From the NCBI RefSeq assembly GCF_036885605.1, contig NZ_CP142523.1, forward strand, positions 4,340,001 through 4,404,000: 64,000 bases of DNA. Direction: 5' to 3'. The notes beneath the pieces were generated by a model. It did not search any database and was not told the DNA's origin. It saw nothing but the letters and a program-made list of their open reading frames with translations. How positions within the stretch are numbered: the first letter of the stretch is position 1; every line of letters begins with the position of its first letter. Source of the DNA: Janthinobacterium sp. TB1-E2. GTDB taxonomy: Bacteria > Pseudomonadota > Gammaproteobacteria > Burkholderiales > Burkholderiaceae_D. The position numbers were made by a program, and so were the translations under genes. Shown here in pieces: positions 27,247-36,162 of this stretch.

Positions 27247-27594
27247 TCAATCCAGCGGGCAATCAGCGGCCAGCCAGGACATGAAATCATCGGCAGCCAG
27301 TTCGAAATCGTCGCGCTGCATCGATCCATGCCCCACCAGATACACGGCGCGGTCGCCATCATCGAGCGCCAGCATGACGGCGCGCCCGCCGCTGTCGTCG
27401 CCGATGGTGATGTAGCCGGGGCAGGATTGCAGCGTGTCATATGTTTCGTTACGCTCCACCAAACTTTCTGCGCCATACAGCAATACCTGTTCGCCACGGA
27501 GACCTTCCTGCCAGTCCTGGAGAAAGCGCAGGTAGTACGCCGGCAAGGCGCGGCCCAGCCAGCTCTCGAGCGCTTCGGTTTCCTGCTGGCTCAC
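27247..27594 (-). CDS. SMI1/KNR4 (SUKH)-like small protein with GTG start
   Basis: 115 aa. ESWLGRALPAYYLRFLQ, then GAESLVERNETYDTL, PGYITIGDDSGGRAVML and ADDFMSWL follow the SUKH pattern. The true start is GTG at 27594, whose GTGA overlaps the stop of the upstream acetyltransferase; an ATG-only search would extend it into nonsense or miss it. SUKH proteins are often immunity proteins against secreted toxins, but many are plain housekeeping adaptors, and no toxin gene is visible here. Situated between two GNAT genes in one coupled chain. Confidence 0.72.
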   Translation of the reverse strand: MSQQETEALESWLGRALPAYYLRFLQDWQEGLRGEQVLLYGAESLVERNETYDTLQSCPGYITIGDDSGGRAVMLALDDGDRAVYLVGHGSMQRDDFELAADDFMSWLAADCPLD

Positions 27595-28154
27595 GCGGCG
27601 CCTTTGCGCCGTGCCTCCCACGTACGCCGCAGCAAGCCGTACAGGGCCGTATCGCTGACGTGGCCGCCGACGATCCAGCGTTCGGGCAAGAAACCTTCCT
27701 TGCTGAAACCCTGGCGTTCCAGGGCGCTGGCCGAAGCCGTATTGAGCGGATCGATATCGGCTTCCAGGCGGTTCAGGTCGCGCTCGATGAACGCGTATTC
27801 CAGCAGCGCCGACAAGGCTTCCTGCATATAGCCCTTGCCCCAATGCGGGCGCGCCAGCGCATAGCCGATTTCGGCACGGCGGTTCTGGCGGTGCTCGGAA
27901 AACAGGCTGCAGCTGCCCATATATTCGCCCGTCGCCTTCAGCGTGACGGCGAAGCGGAAGAATTCCTCGCTCTCGAAAGCGGCGATGTCCTCGGCAAGCT
28001 TGCGCGCGGCGATGCTGGCATCCTGCCATGGCGGCTCGCTGAAATAGCGCATCACTTCGGGATCGGCATGCATGGCGAAGAAGTCCGCTTCATCCGATGG
28101 TTGCGGTTTGCGCAGGATCAGGCGTTCAGTGGTGATGGTTTTCGTGTAGGCCAT
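27591..28154 (-). CDS. GNAT family N-acetyltransferase (RimJ/RimL-like)
   Basis: 187 aa. TERLILRKPQPSDEADFFA at the start, then AEIGYALARPHWGKGYMQEA (acetyl-CoA pyrophosphate loop) and NTASASALERQGFSKEG are the typical Acetyltransf_3 blocks. It is a distant paralogue of the gene at 26692. First gene of a minus-strand chain in which every junction down to the kinase, except the one after the SUKH gene (15-base gap), overlaps by 4 bases. Confidence 0.92.
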   Translation of the reverse strand: MAYTKTITTERLILRKPQPSDEADFFAMHADPEVMRYFSEPPWQDASIAARKLAEDIAAFESEEFFRFAVTLKATGEYMGSCSLFSEHRQNRRAEIGYALARPHWGKGYMQEALSALLEYAFIERDLNRLEADIDPLNTASASALERQGFSKEGFLPERWIVGGHVSDTALYGLLRRTWEARRKGAA

Positions 28155-28272
28155 GCGACTCCAATCAAAGGTTCAAAGGGGCAATGCTTATTATTCCATG
28201 CAACTATAACGATGTAGCAACTTTGTGATCTTGCATTTTAATGTAGTATGGCAATGTTTCACCATATCATAG

Positions 28273-29877
28273 ATGCAACTTCATGATCCGCCTATGCACG
28301 CAACAAAAGAAGCAGCAGATACCGACGCCATCCCGGCGCAGCCCGAGGTCTTGAGCAAGCACAAGCGGCCAGTGATCGTCTGGGCCAGCATCGCCTTCTT
28401 TTGCATGTGCGCCATGCTGCTTGGCATGACCATCTGGATCGTCTGGTCTTCGCGCGAAGTGCGCTTGCACGAGGCTAGGGCGACGACGGAACACATGGCG
28501 CGCACCCTTGCGACCCAAGCGTACATGGAGCTGGAAGTCGCCGATGTGATGCTGGAAGATATCGTCGAGCACATCCGCAACGAAGGCAATAATGACGCGA
28601 CCGGCGAGCGGCTGCAATCGCATCTGCAGCAGCTGTCGAAGAATATCGTGGAAATTGCCGGCGTCTTCATTTTTGACAGCCGCGGAGACTGGCTGGCCAG
28701 CTCGTCCGGCGCCGGGCAGGACGGCAACAATGCGGACCGCGACTACTTTACTTATCACAAGACGCATGCGCAGCTGGGCAGCCGCATCAGCGCGCCCGTG
28801 CGCAGCAAATCCAGCGGGCAATGGGTCTTGCCCGTGTCGCGCCGGGTGGAATTGGCGGACGGCTCCTTTGCGGGAGTGGTGCTGGTCACCCTCGGGCTCG
28901 CCTCCTTCGAACGCATCTACGATAGCCTCAACCTTGGCAATACGGGCACGGCCTTCTTTGCCCTCGACGACGGCACCTTGATCTACCGCCGGCCATTCCA
29001 GCCCGGCGTCATCGGCATGGATATTTCGTCGGGTGCAGTCCTGCGCGCCTACCGCGAAAAAGGGCCTGTCGGCACGGCCATGATGACGGCGAAGGTGGAC
29101 GAAATCGAACGGCTGTACAGCTATCGCCACCTGCAGCGCTTTCCCGTCATCGTGGCGGCGGGGCTATCGGAGGAAGATATTTTCGCCGAATGGCAGCGCT
29201 TGAGCATGCAAATCGTGCTGGCGTCGCTGGCGGCAGGCGCGGCGCTGATCTACTTGTTCCGCAAGCTGATGCGGCAGATTGCCGTACGCGACCATATCGA
29301 AGCCAGCCTGCGCGTGGCCACGACGGAGCTGCGGCACGCCAATGCGGACCTGGCGGCGCGGGCCTCGCAGGATGGCTTGACGGGGCTGGCCAACCGCCGC
29401 TGTTTCGACGAGACCTTGGCGCATGAATTGAAGCGCGCCCAGCGCAGCGGGCACGAAGTGTCGCTGATCATGCTGGACGTGGATTTCTTCAAGAAATTCA
29501 ACGATCAGTATGGCCACGTGGCGGGCGACGAGTGCCTGCAGGCGGTTTCCGGCGCCGTGGCGCGCAGCGTCGGCCGGGCCGAAGACCTGGCGGCCCGTTA
29601 CGGCGGCGAAGAGTTCGCCGTCATCATGCCCGGCACCGGCGCGGCGGGCGCCCTGGAAGTCGCGCAAGCGATCCGGGCGGCCGTGGAAGGCTTGCAGATT
29701 CCCCACGCGGCCAGCGCGAACGCAGTCGTGACCGTCAGCCTGGGCGCGGCCACGCTCCAGCCTGGCCAAGACCGCCCCACAGATAGCAGCGAGCTGATAC
29801 GCGAGGCCGATGCCTTGCTGTACCAGTCGAAAAACACGGGCCGCAACCGCGTCAGCGGCGGCGTACCAGCAGCATGA
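28273..29877 (+). CDS. Membrane diguanylate cyclase with Cache-type sensor
   Basis: 534 aa, makes the second messenger c-di-GMP. Transmembrane helix about 34-56 (VIVWASIAFFCMCAMLLGMT), a large periplasmic PDC/Cache-like sensor to about 300, a second membrane helix (IVLASLAAGAALIYLF), then the GGDEF domain with active site GGEEF at 444-448. RAED lies five residues before it, so the product-inhibition I-site is intact. The ATG at 28273 is used; an ATG at 28294 is possible, and no strong ribosome site is seen. Its stop overlaps the next gene's start (ATGA). Confidence 0.92.
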   Translation: MQLHDPPMHATKEAADTDAIPAQPEVLSKHKRPVIVWASIAFFCMCAMLLGMTIWIVWSSREVRLHEARATTEHMARTLATQAYMELEVADVMLEDIVEHIRNEGNNDATGERLQSHLQQLSKNIVEIAGVFIFDSRGDWLASSSGAGQDGNNADRDYFTYHKTHAQLGSRISAPVRSKSSGQWVLPVSRRVELADGSFAGVVLVTLGLASFERIYDSLNLGNTGTAFFALDDGTLIYRRPFQPGVIGMDISSGAVLRAYREKGPVGTAMMTAKVDEIERLYSYRHLQRFPVIVAAGLSEEDIFAEWQRLSMQIVLASLAAGAALIYLFRKLMRQIAVRDHIEASLRVATTELRHANADLAARASQDGLTGLANRRCFDETLAHELKRAQRSGHEVSLIMLDVDFFKKFNDQYGHVAGDECLQAVSGAVARSVGRAEDLAARYGGEEFAVIMPGTGAAGALEVAQAIRAAVEGLQIPHAASANAVVTVSLGAATLQPGQDRPTDSSELIREADALLYQSKNTGRNRVSGGVPAA

Positions 29878-30653
29878 GGCCGCTTATGTCCGGGAAAAGA
29901 ATCGCTCTCACCATGCCGCTATCCCTCATCGCACTGGCCGTCTGGCTGGGCTTGAGCATGGGCGGCCGCTGGCTGGAAGCCGCCGGCTACGCCTTGCCGG
30001 GCGCAGCCGTCACCGGCCGTATCGGCCTGTCGTGGGCGCTGGCCGCAGTGTTCGCGCTGGCGCTGCTGCTGGCGTCAAGCCGGCCCCGCGAAGCGGGCCT
30101 GGGCGCGCCGCAGCCATGGAAATCGCTGTGGCTCGTCTGCCCTCCCCTGCTGTATGCGCTGCTGATGCTGTTGCTGGCCTGGGCCGGCGGCTGGCCGCAG
30201 CCGCGCGTGCTGCTGATCGTGGCGTGCAATGCGGCGCTGGTGGCCATCTCGGAAGAACTGATGTTCCGCGCCATCTTGTTGCAGGGCATGCTGGACCGCT
30301 ACGCCGTCTGGCCGGCCGTGCTGATTTCCTCGGCGCTGTTCGGCTTGGCCCACACGGCCAACGGCTTGGCCACGGGCGACGTCAGCGGCGCCTTGTGGCA
30401 AGCCGTGGCCGCCGCCTTGCAGGGCGTCGGCTATGCGGCCATCCGCCTGCGCACCCGCTCCATCTGGCCGATGGTGCTCGTGCATGGCCTGTGGGACTAC
30501 GCGCTGGTGACGGCCACCTTGCCCAACCCGGCCGAAGACGGTGCGTCCATCTTGCCGTACATCGCCCTGCTGGCCGTGCTGCCCCTGTGCCTGTACGGCG
30601 TCTACCTGCTGCGGCCCAGCCAGCGCGCGGCCATATCGCAACCGCAGCCATAA
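29874..30653 (+). CDS. CPBP family intramembrane glutamic protease (CAAX protease-like)
   Basis: 259 aa, highly hydrophobic (about 7 helices). Motif 1 EExxxR is EELMFR (Glu127, Glu128, Arg132), motif 2 FxxxH is FGLAH (His160), and a third HGLWDY motif lies near 205. All catalytic positions are kept. Bacterial members process or protect membrane proteins and peptides; the substrate is unknown. Coupled by ATGA to the diguanylate cyclase gene. Confidence 0.9.
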   Translation: MRPLMSGKRIALTMPLSLIALAVWLGLSMGGRWLEAAGYALPGAAVTGRIGLSWALAAVFALALLLASSRPREAGLGAPQPWKSLWLVCPPLLYALLMLLLAWAGGWPQPRVLLIVACNAALVAISEELMFRAILLQGMLDRYAVWPAVLISSALFGLAHTANGLATGDVSGALWQAVAAALQGVGYAAIRLRTRSIWPMVLVHGLWDYALVTATLPNPAEDGASILPYIALLAVLPLCLYGVYLLRPSQRAAISQPQP

Positions 30654-30823
30654 TGTCGCGACAAGCTTTCCATCCATGGACCAAGAAAATGGCCGCGCAT
30701 AAGGGAGGCTTGACAGCGCGGCCCATCGCATGGCATCGTTGCCCCATGCAATCGCCACTCCCTCCCCTGCCATCGATTATTGCCGCCATTCCAACGATGG
30801 TGGCTTAGCAGCAGTGTGATTGC

Positions 30824-30848
30824 CAAAGCCGCCTGAGAGGCGGCTTTG
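30824..30848 (+). terminator. Terminator-like hairpin
   Basis: AAAGCCGCC-TGAGA-GGCGGCTTT, perfect 9-bp stem with only a short T run; ends the cyclase/CPBP unit. Confidence 0.6.
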
Positions 30849-30906
30849 ATGTGCAGTCACTGGTCAAACCGTCTCGCAGGTTTCATTTCTTTTTTAGCGA
30901 GCGACC

Positions 30907-31413
30907 ATGCCCCCAACTTCCAGCACCCCCGCTTCCCCCACCCTGCACCTCGTCTGCGGCAAGATCGCGTCCGGAAAATCCACTCTGACAACCCGGCTGG
31001 CCAGCGCGCCACAGACCGTGCGCATCAGCGAAGACAGCCTGCTGGCGCAGCTGTATCCGGGCCAGATCGCCAGCCTGGCCGATTACGTGGCATGCGCTAC
31101 GCGGCTGCGTGCGGCCATCGCTCCTTTGGCCCTGCAGATGCTGCAGGCGGGCGTGTCCGTCGTGCTCGATTTCCCCGCCAATACGCCGGCCAGCCGCGCC
31201 TGGATGCGCGAGCTGTTCCAGCAGGCGGACGTGGCGCACGTGCTGCACTATCTGGACGTGCCGGACGAAGAATGCAAGGCGCGCTTGCGCCAGCGCAATG
31301 AAAGCGGGTTGCACCCGTTTTCCACCAGCGACGCTGATTTTGACGCCATCACGCGCCACTTCGTGCCGCCCGATGCTTCGGAAGGTTTTTACATCGTTCA
31401 AACAAGCCGTTAA
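30907..31413 (+). CDS. P-loop ATP-binding protein (AAA_33, nucleoside/polynucleotide-kinase-like)
   Basis: 168 aa. Walker A is GKIASGKST near residue 20, followed by RISEDSLLAQLYPG and VVLDFPANTPASRAWM, the pattern of small ATP-dependent kinases related to polynucleotide kinase and chloramphenicol phosphotransferase. LDVPDEECKARLRQRN is the lid region. The substrate is unknown. It stands alone downstream of a terminator, with start ATG 30907. Confidence 0.85.
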   Translation: MPPTSSTPASPTLHLVCGKIASGKSTLTTRLASAPQTVRISEDSLLAQLYPGQIASLADYVACATRLRAAIAPLALQMLQAGVSVVLDFPANTPASRAWMRELFQQADVAHVLHYLDVPDEECKARLRQRNESGLHPFSTSDADFDAITRHFVPPDASEGFYIVQTSR

Positions 31414-31533
31414 TGTTTCCTGGCTGGCTGTCGGCAAGAGCTTGTGTACTTTCGACCAGGATGCTTTTTTTGACATGTCTTCGTTTCGGCTGATACTCTG
31501 CATGTCTCACAATAAGAAACAGGACAGCACTCC

Positions 31534-32238
31534 GTGAAAATAATGAAGTTCGCCGGCAGCGGCCTGGCCATTCTGCTTGCCTTGCTGGCTGGATCCGCAC
31601 AGGCGCAATATGCGCCGGTCGATGCCGCGCGGACAAAGAACGAGGCAGCGGCCAAATTGATGCTTGAGTCCTTGAAACAGACCAGGTATTGGATCGTTCC
31701 CAATCCACAAGCCATCTCGCGCTATGAGTTCCAGGAATTGGACGAGGACGGGAATCCCGCTGGAAAAAAGTTTGTCGTCACGGAAACGACGAGTTTCACC
31801 GTGCATAGCTATGTAGATAAAGACTTCCGGCACTATGCGCGGATCGTCTTCGAAGATGACAAGGACGCGGCGCTGGAGCTCTCCTTCTATCTATTCGAGT
31901 CCAGGCCGGGACCGCTGACGCTATTTCGCAATGTCTACGATCCGGCCAAACGCTCGCGGTTGGATTTTGTCGAGTATCTTTTCACCTCGCCACCCAAAGA
32001 TATCGAGATAGCAGAGGCCAAAGAAGGCATCCTGGAAATTATCTTCGAGACCGCCCTGCGAGCAAAAGGCGACGTCAACATTGGCATGAGCGCGAAGCAG
32101 GTACGCGCCTCCGGCTGGGGAAAACCTGTCAGCATGCACAAAAAATCCGATGCGGCCGGCGCGCACGAAGAGTGGCTATACGAAAGCAGGCGTTCCTTGC
32201 TTTTCACAAATGGCAGACTGGCCTCCATCCGGCGCTGA
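31534..32238 (+). CDS. Exported protein of unknown function with SmpA/OmlA-like C-terminus
   Basis: 234 aa. Signal peptide ends at AQAQ (about residue 25). The middle is rich in charged and aromatic residues; the last ~50 residues (IGMSAKQVRASGWGKPVSMH, EEWLYESRRSLLFTNGRL) match the pattern of the SmpA/OmlA fold seen in BamE and DUF2845. I take GTG at 31534, which has AGGA 9 bases upstream; an ATG three codons later is possible. The base composition is lower in G+C than that of its neighbours. Function unknown. Confidence 0.7.
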   Translation: MKIMKFAGSGLAILLALLAGSAQAQYAPVDAARTKNEAAAKLMLESLKQTRYWIVPNPQAISRYEFQELDEDGNPAGKKFVVTETTSFTVHSYVDKDFRHYARIVFEDDKDAALELSFYLFESRPGPLTLFRNVYDPAKRSRLDFVEYLFTSPPKDIEIAEAKEGILEIIFETALRAKGDVNIGMSAKQVRASGWGKPVSMHKKSDAAGAHEEWLYESRRSLLFTNGRLASIRR

Positions 32239-32278
32239 TACGTGACAGCACGGCCAGGCAATTGCCGCCCCACTGGCC

Positions 32279-33424
32279 TTAAAACGTGCCCGGCAGCAGG
32301 ATCTTTTTATCCACCTGCTGCAAGTCGCGCAAGCCGCAAAAGGCCATCGTCAGGTCCAGCTCGTTGCGGATGATGTCCAGGCATTTGGTCACGCCCGGCC
32401 CGCCCATGGCGCCCAGGCCGTATAAAAACGGGCGGCCGATGTACACGCCTTTCGCGCCCAGGGCCACGGCCTTGATCACGTCCTGGCCCGAGCGGATGCC
32501 GCCGTCCATGTGCACTTCGATCTGGCTCCCGACGGCGTCGACGATGGCGGGCAAGGCTTCGATCGACGATTGCGCGCCATCGAGCTGGCGACCGCCGTGG
32601 TTCGAGACGATCAGCGCGTCGGCGCCGCTTTCGACGGCCAGGCGCGCGTCTTCGGGGTCCATGATGCCCTTGATGATCAGTTTGCCACCCCAGCGCTGCT
32701 TGATCCATTCCACGTCCGCCCACGACAGGCTCAGGTCGAACTGCTGCTGCGTCCAGGCCGACAGCGACGACATGTCGGACACGGACGTGGCGTGGCCGAC
32801 GATGTTGCCAAAACCGCGCCGCTTCGTGCCCAGCATGCCCGCCACCCAGCGCGGCTTGGTGGCCATGTTGATGATGTTCGGAATCGTCAGCTTCGGCGGC
32901 GCCGACAGGCCGTTGCGCAAGTCCTTGTGGCGCTGGCCCAGCACCTGCAAGTCCAGGGTCAACACGAGCGCGCCGCATTTCGCCGCCTTGGCGCGGTCGA
33001 TCAGGCGGTTGATGAATTCGCGGTCCTTCATCACGTACAGCTGGAACCAGAACGGCTTTGTCGTGTTCGCCGCCACGTCCTCGATCGAGCAGATGCTCAT
33101 GGTCGAGAGGGTAAACGGCACACCGAAGCGCTCGGCCGCCTGGGCCGCGAGGATTTCGCCATCGGCATGCTGCATGCCCGTCAAGCCCGTGGGCGACAGG
33201 GCCACCGGCATCGATACGTGCTGGCCCACCATGGTCGAGGCCAGGCTGCGGTTTTCCAGGTTGACGGCCACGCGCTGGCGGAATTTGATCTTGGCGAAAT
33301 CGCTGTTGTTGGCGCGGTACGTCGATTCCGTCCAGGAGCCGGAATCGGCGTAGTCGTAAAACATGCGCGGCACCCGTTTCTGGGCCAGCACGCGCAAGTC
33401 TTCGATGCTGGTGATGATACTCAT
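32279..33424 (-). CDS. lldD: FMN-dependent alpha-hydroxy-acid oxidizing enzyme (L-lactate dehydrogenase LldD-like)
   Basis: 381 aa flavoenzyme oxidising L-2-hydroxy acids, probably L-lactate, with electrons passed to the respiratory chain. The FMN/active-site block VSNHGGRQLDGA (catalytic His276 and Arg) and GIRSGQDVIKAVALGAKGVY are characteristic, with Tyr in FYDYADSGSW near the N-terminus. ATG 33424 (MSIITSIEDL) has GAGGA upstream and gives the family length. It follows the dioxygenase gene by 82 bases on the same strand. LldD is the best guess; mandelate or glycolate oxidation cannot be excluded. Confidence 0.87.
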   Translation of the reverse strand: MSIITSIEDLRVLAQKRVPRMFYDYADSGSWTESTYRANNSDFAKIKFRQRVAVNLENRSLASTMVGQHVSMPVALSPTGLTGMQHADGEILAAQAAERFGVPFTLSTMSICSIEDVAANTTKPFWFQLYVMKDREFINRLIDRAKAAKCGALVLTLDLQVLGQRHKDLRNGLSAPPKLTIPNIINMATKPRWVAGMLGTKRRGFGNIVGHATSVSDMSSLSAWTQQQFDLSLSWADVEWIKQRWGGKLIIKGIMDPEDARLAVESGADALIVSNHGGRQLDGAQSSIEALPAIVDAVGSQIEVHMDGGIRSGQDVIKAVALGAKGVYIGRPFLYGLGAMGGPGVTKCLDIIRNELDLTMAFCGLRDLQQVDKKILLPGTF

Positions 33425-33506
33425 GCGTTTCCTCGGTCGATGGCAAGTCAAGCCATGATCGTGCATTTGCCTGCAATTGTCTATCCGGCAGGCAATGCCG
33501 CCACAC

Positions 33507-34478
33507 TTACCAAGCGCGTGCGCCGAGGATTTTCCCGCCCAACTCCGTCAGGCGCGCTTGCGGATAACGCAGCTTTTCCTTTTCCTCGGGGTCGCCGGGA
33601 AACGCATAGCCTTGCGGCGCGCTGCGCTCGCGCCAGCTTTGCACCCTCCAGTCGCGCAGGGACTGATTGTCTTCCTGGGCCGGCGTAAAGGAAATGTATT
33701 GGGCCAGGCGCACCTGGTCCGTCGACGTGTTCGGGCGGATGCCGTGCGCCAGCAGGCTGTTGAAGATCAGCAACTCGCCTTTCTTCATGGCGATGAATTC
33801 CATCGGGTACGGCACCTTCGCCAGGTCCGGCTGCCATGGGTTGCGGTCAAGCGGCACGGTCTTGCGCCACGCCAGCAAGTTGTTGAACAGTTCCGGATAG
33901 CATTGAAAACCGCCGCTCTCGGGCGACGTATCGGACAGGGCCAGCACGCCTTGCACGTTGACGGGCAGCGGGTCGAGCGTGGTGTCGGCATCCCAGTGGA
34001 TGAAGCCGCCAAACTTGCGCTTGCCATTGTTCGGCGTGTTCAGGTTGGCGCGGTCGATCGTCACCCACAGGTCTTCGCGGTCCCATATGTCGACAAAGGC
34101 GTCATAGACGCGCTGGGTCTGGCGGTTATCCCACAGGGTCTGGTTGTGATACGCCTCGACCATGCCGGAACCATTGAGTTCCTTCATCGCGTGGTCGCGC
34201 AACTGGTCCCGGTTCCAGGTGGCCGGGTCGTTCTCATCGAGTCCCTGGAATTCCCACAGAAAGTCCGTTGTGCGGCGCACCTGCTCGGGCGATACGGCAT
34301 CCTTGACGATGACGTAGCCGTAGGTTTGCCAGTGCAAGAAGTCGCTGTCGGACAGCACGCGCAGCGGCAGCTGTTTCCGGATGTCGCGCAACTGGGTTTG
34401 TTCCGTGTAGGCCACGGACGGGTTGCCGGGACGGTCTTCGCCGTACTGCGGGTTTACATACTGAACCTGGTCTTGCAT
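33507..34478 (-). CDS. Phytanoyl-CoA dioxygenase (PhyH) family protein
   Basis: 323 aa Fe(II)/2-oxoglutarate oxygenase. Iron ligands: HxD at His161/Asp163 (FIHWDADTTLDP) and the distal His in LLAHGIRPN; the 2-oxoglutarate-binding Arg is in VRLAQYISF. Substrate unknown; the family hydroxylates fatty-acyl chains, ectoine and assorted metabolites. Divergent from an AraC regulator at 34594, which probably controls it. Confidence 0.9.
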   Translation of the reverse strand: MQDQVQYVNPQYGEDRPGNPSVAYTEQTQLRDIRKQLPLRVLSDSDFLHWQTYGYVIVKDAVSPEQVRRTTDFLWEFQGLDENDPATWNRDQLRDHAMKELNGSGMVEAYHNQTLWDNRQTQRVYDAFVDIWDREDLWVTIDRANLNTPNNGKRKFGGFIHWDADTTLDPLPVNVQGVLALSDTSPESGGFQCYPELFNNLLAWRKTVPLDRNPWQPDLAKVPYPMEFIAMKKGELLIFNSLLAHGIRPNTSTDQVRLAQYISFTPAQEDNQSLRDWRVQSWRERSAPQGYAFPGDPEEKEKLRYPQARLTELGGKILGARAW

Positions 34479-34593
34479 CGCTGTCTCCTGTGTTGGTGTG
34501 AGACAGATTGTGCGACGGAAGATTAGAGGGAAATGCGTGCGGAGCGACCAATACTGATACTATCCTGATCATCCATAGCTAATAAACGTCACG

Positions 34594-35469
34594 ATGACGC
34601 CTTTATTCGAACAAGTCACGATCCCGACGGGCCACTCCTGGGGCTTGCTGTGGCGCGAACTCGATGCCATTCCCTTCATCTGGCATTACCACCCGCAATT
34701 CGAGCTGACCCTGACCGTGAATGCGCGGGGGCAGCGCTACATCGGCGACCATCTGGGCGACTTCGAACCGGGCGACCTGGTGCTGCTGGGGCCGAATCTG
34801 CCGCACACGTGGTCGGCCAGCGAGCGCATCGACAGCGCGCAACCGATGCTGGCCGTCGTCGTGTGGTTTTCGCTCGAGTGGGTGGAGCAGCTGGCGGCCT
34901 GTTTTCCGGAGTTGCACGGCGTGCGGCAGCTGGCGGCCCGCGCCGGCCCGGCCCTGCATTTTTCAGCGGACACGAGCGCGCGCTGCGCCCATCAATTGCT
35001 GCAACTGAATGCCCTGCCCGTGCCGCAGCGCCTGCCGCTGCTGCTCGACGTGCTGCTGGACCTGGCGGCCGATGGCGCCGCGCGGCCGCTGGCCTCGACA
35101 GCACAGGCGCCGATGCATGCCGATGGGCAGCAAAAGCGCATGGCCATCGTGTTTGACTTCATGCACGCGCATTTCCGGGAAGAGATCGCACTGGAAACAT
35201 TGGCACAGCGGGCCGCCCTGTCGCTGGGCGCGTTTCACCGCTGCTTCAAGCGCCACGCGCATTGCACGCCGGGCGAGTATCTGGCGCGGCTGCGCATCGG
35301 GCGCGCCTGCCAACAGCTGATCGAAAGCAATCTCGCCATTGCCGTCATCGCGCAAGAGGCGGGCTACCGCAACCTCGCGCATTTCAACCGCCAGTTCCGC
35401 GCCGCCAAGCACGTCACGCCGCGCGCGTTTCGCCTGCAATACCGGCACGGCGCCAAAGACTTGGCGTAA
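34594..35469 (+). CDS. AraC family transcriptional regulator with N-terminal cupin
   Basis: 291 aa. The N-terminal cupin sensor (HYHPQFELTLTVNARGQRYI, FEPGDLVLLGPNLPHTW) is followed by two HTH motifs (EEIALETLAQRAALSLGAFH and IAVIAQEAGYRNLAHFNRQF). No strong ribosome site is seen before ATG 34594. By position it regulates the divergent PhyH-family gene. Ends 55 bases before the tRNA array. Confidence 0.92.
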   Translation: MTPLFEQVTIPTGHSWGLLWRELDAIPFIWHYHPQFELTLTVNARGQRYIGDHLGDFEPGDLVLLGPNLPHTWSASERIDSAQPMLAVVVWFSLEWVEQLAACFPELHGVRQLAARAGPALHFSADTSARCAHQLLQLNALPVPQRLPLLLDVLLDLAADGAARPLASTAQAPMHADGQQKRMAIVFDFMHAHFREEIALETLAQRAALSLGAFHRCFKRHAHCTPGEYLARLRIGRACQQLIESNLAIAVIAQEAGYRNLAHFNRQFRAAKHVTPRAFRLQYRHGAKDLA

Positions 35470-35483
35470 ATCCGTTCGGAAAC

Positions 35484-35517
35484 GAAAAAGGGGATCAGAT
35501 TTTACAATCTGATCCCC
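35484..35517 (-). terminator. Terminator of the last tRNA-Arg gene
   Basis: On the minus strand, a perfect 11-bp stem GGGGATCAGAT / ATCTGATCCCC with a 6-base loop is followed by TTTTTCGTTT, 7 bases beyond the CCA end of the first-listed tRNA. On the plus strand no T run follows, so it serves the tRNA side. Confidence 0.85.
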
Positions 35518-35524
35518 AATATTC

Positions 35525-35601
35525 TGGTGCGGCTGGCAGGAATTGAACCCACGACCCCTTGGTTCGTAGCCAAGTACTCTATCCAGCTGAGCTACAGCCG
35601 C
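35525..35601 (-). tRNA. tRNA-Arg(ACG), copy 1
   Basis: 77 nt including an encoded CCA end. Reads GCGGCTGTAGCTCAGCTGG.. with D arm, anticodon loop CTACGAA (anticodon ACG, read as ICG after deamination) and TTCAATTCC T-loop; acceptor stem GCGGCTG/CAGCCGC pairs fully. It has its own promoter at 35612-35639 and terminator at 35484. Confidence 0.98.
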
Positions 35602-35611
35602 CTAAGACAAG

Positions 35612-35639
35612 ATTATAGCAGGGCTTTGCAGAATGGCAA
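35612..35639 (-). promoter_or_regulatory. Promoter for tRNA-Arg copy 1
   Basis: Minus-strand TTGCCA (35634-35639), 16-base spacer, TATAAT (35612-35617), placed 10 bases before the tRNA 5' end. Confidence 0.8.
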
Positions 35640-35712
35640 AGGGCGCCGTGCGGATATTTCACAATTGCCCAGGCCGCCAGCATGGTCGCTGCGAAGGCGC
35701 CGTGATGACGAA

Positions 35713-35746
35713 AAAAAACCCGGAAAGCGAACTTTCCGGGTTTTTT
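35713..35746 (-). terminator. Terminator between tRNA-Arg copies 2 and 1
   Basis: CCCGGAAAG-CGAA-CTTTCCGGG stem flanked by A-run and T-run, bidirectional. It closes the unit of copies 4, 3 and 2. Confidence 0.85.
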
Positions 35747-35761
35747 CACTACTGCTGATAC

Positions 35762-35838
35762 TGGTGCGGCTGGCAGGAATTGAACCCACGACCCCTTGGT
35801 TCGTAGCCAAGTACTCTATCCAGCTGAGCTACAGCCGC
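35762..35838 (-). tRNA. tRNA-Arg(ACG), copy 2
   Basis: Identical in all 77 bases to copy 1, CCA encoded. No -10 box is seen directly upstream, so it is probably processed from the transcript of copies 4 and 3. Confidence 0.98.
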
Positions 35839-35916
35839 AAACTCTGACACACTTCGCCGGACGGCGCGAAGCTTGAAACTTTCATCAAAACGAAGCGAAC
35901 TCCGTCTTGGCAATAC

Positions 35917-35993
35917 TGGTGCGGCTGGCAGGAATTGAACCCACGACCCCTTGGTTCGTAGCCAAGTACTCTATCCAGCTGAGCTACAGCCGC
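35917..35993 (-). tRNA. tRNA-Arg(ACG), copy 3
   Basis: Identical to the other copies. 78 bases from copy 2 and 82 from copy 4; no promoter-like hexamers in the gap. Confidence 0.98.
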
Positions 35994-36075
35994 AAAACTT
36001 CTACAACATTCCATCAACAACATGGAGGTGAAACTTGTTACAACAAAACCAGGCAAAGTCTGATTTTCAGTATTC

Positions 36076-36152
36076 TGGTGCGGCTGGCAGGAATTGAACC
36101 CACGACCCCTTGGTTCGTAGCCAAGTACTCTATCCAGCTGAGCTACAGCCGC
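36076..36152 (-). tRNA. tRNA-Arg(ACG), copy 4
   Basis: Identical to the other copies and first in the direction of transcription. A perfect TATAAT stands 10 bases upstream of its 5' end. Confidence 0.98.
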
Positions 36153-36162
36153 GCAGGCAAAC

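Noticed and set aside
27247-28029. A 260-codon minus-strand frame starting well before the SUKH gene
   Set aside because: Its first 145 codons are the wrong frame of the acetyltransferase gene; only the part from GTG 27594 is coding.
35525-36152. The 77-base repeats as a possible CRISPR array
   Set aside because: The repeats fold as complete tRNA-Arg genes with an encoded CCA end and are spaced irregularly.
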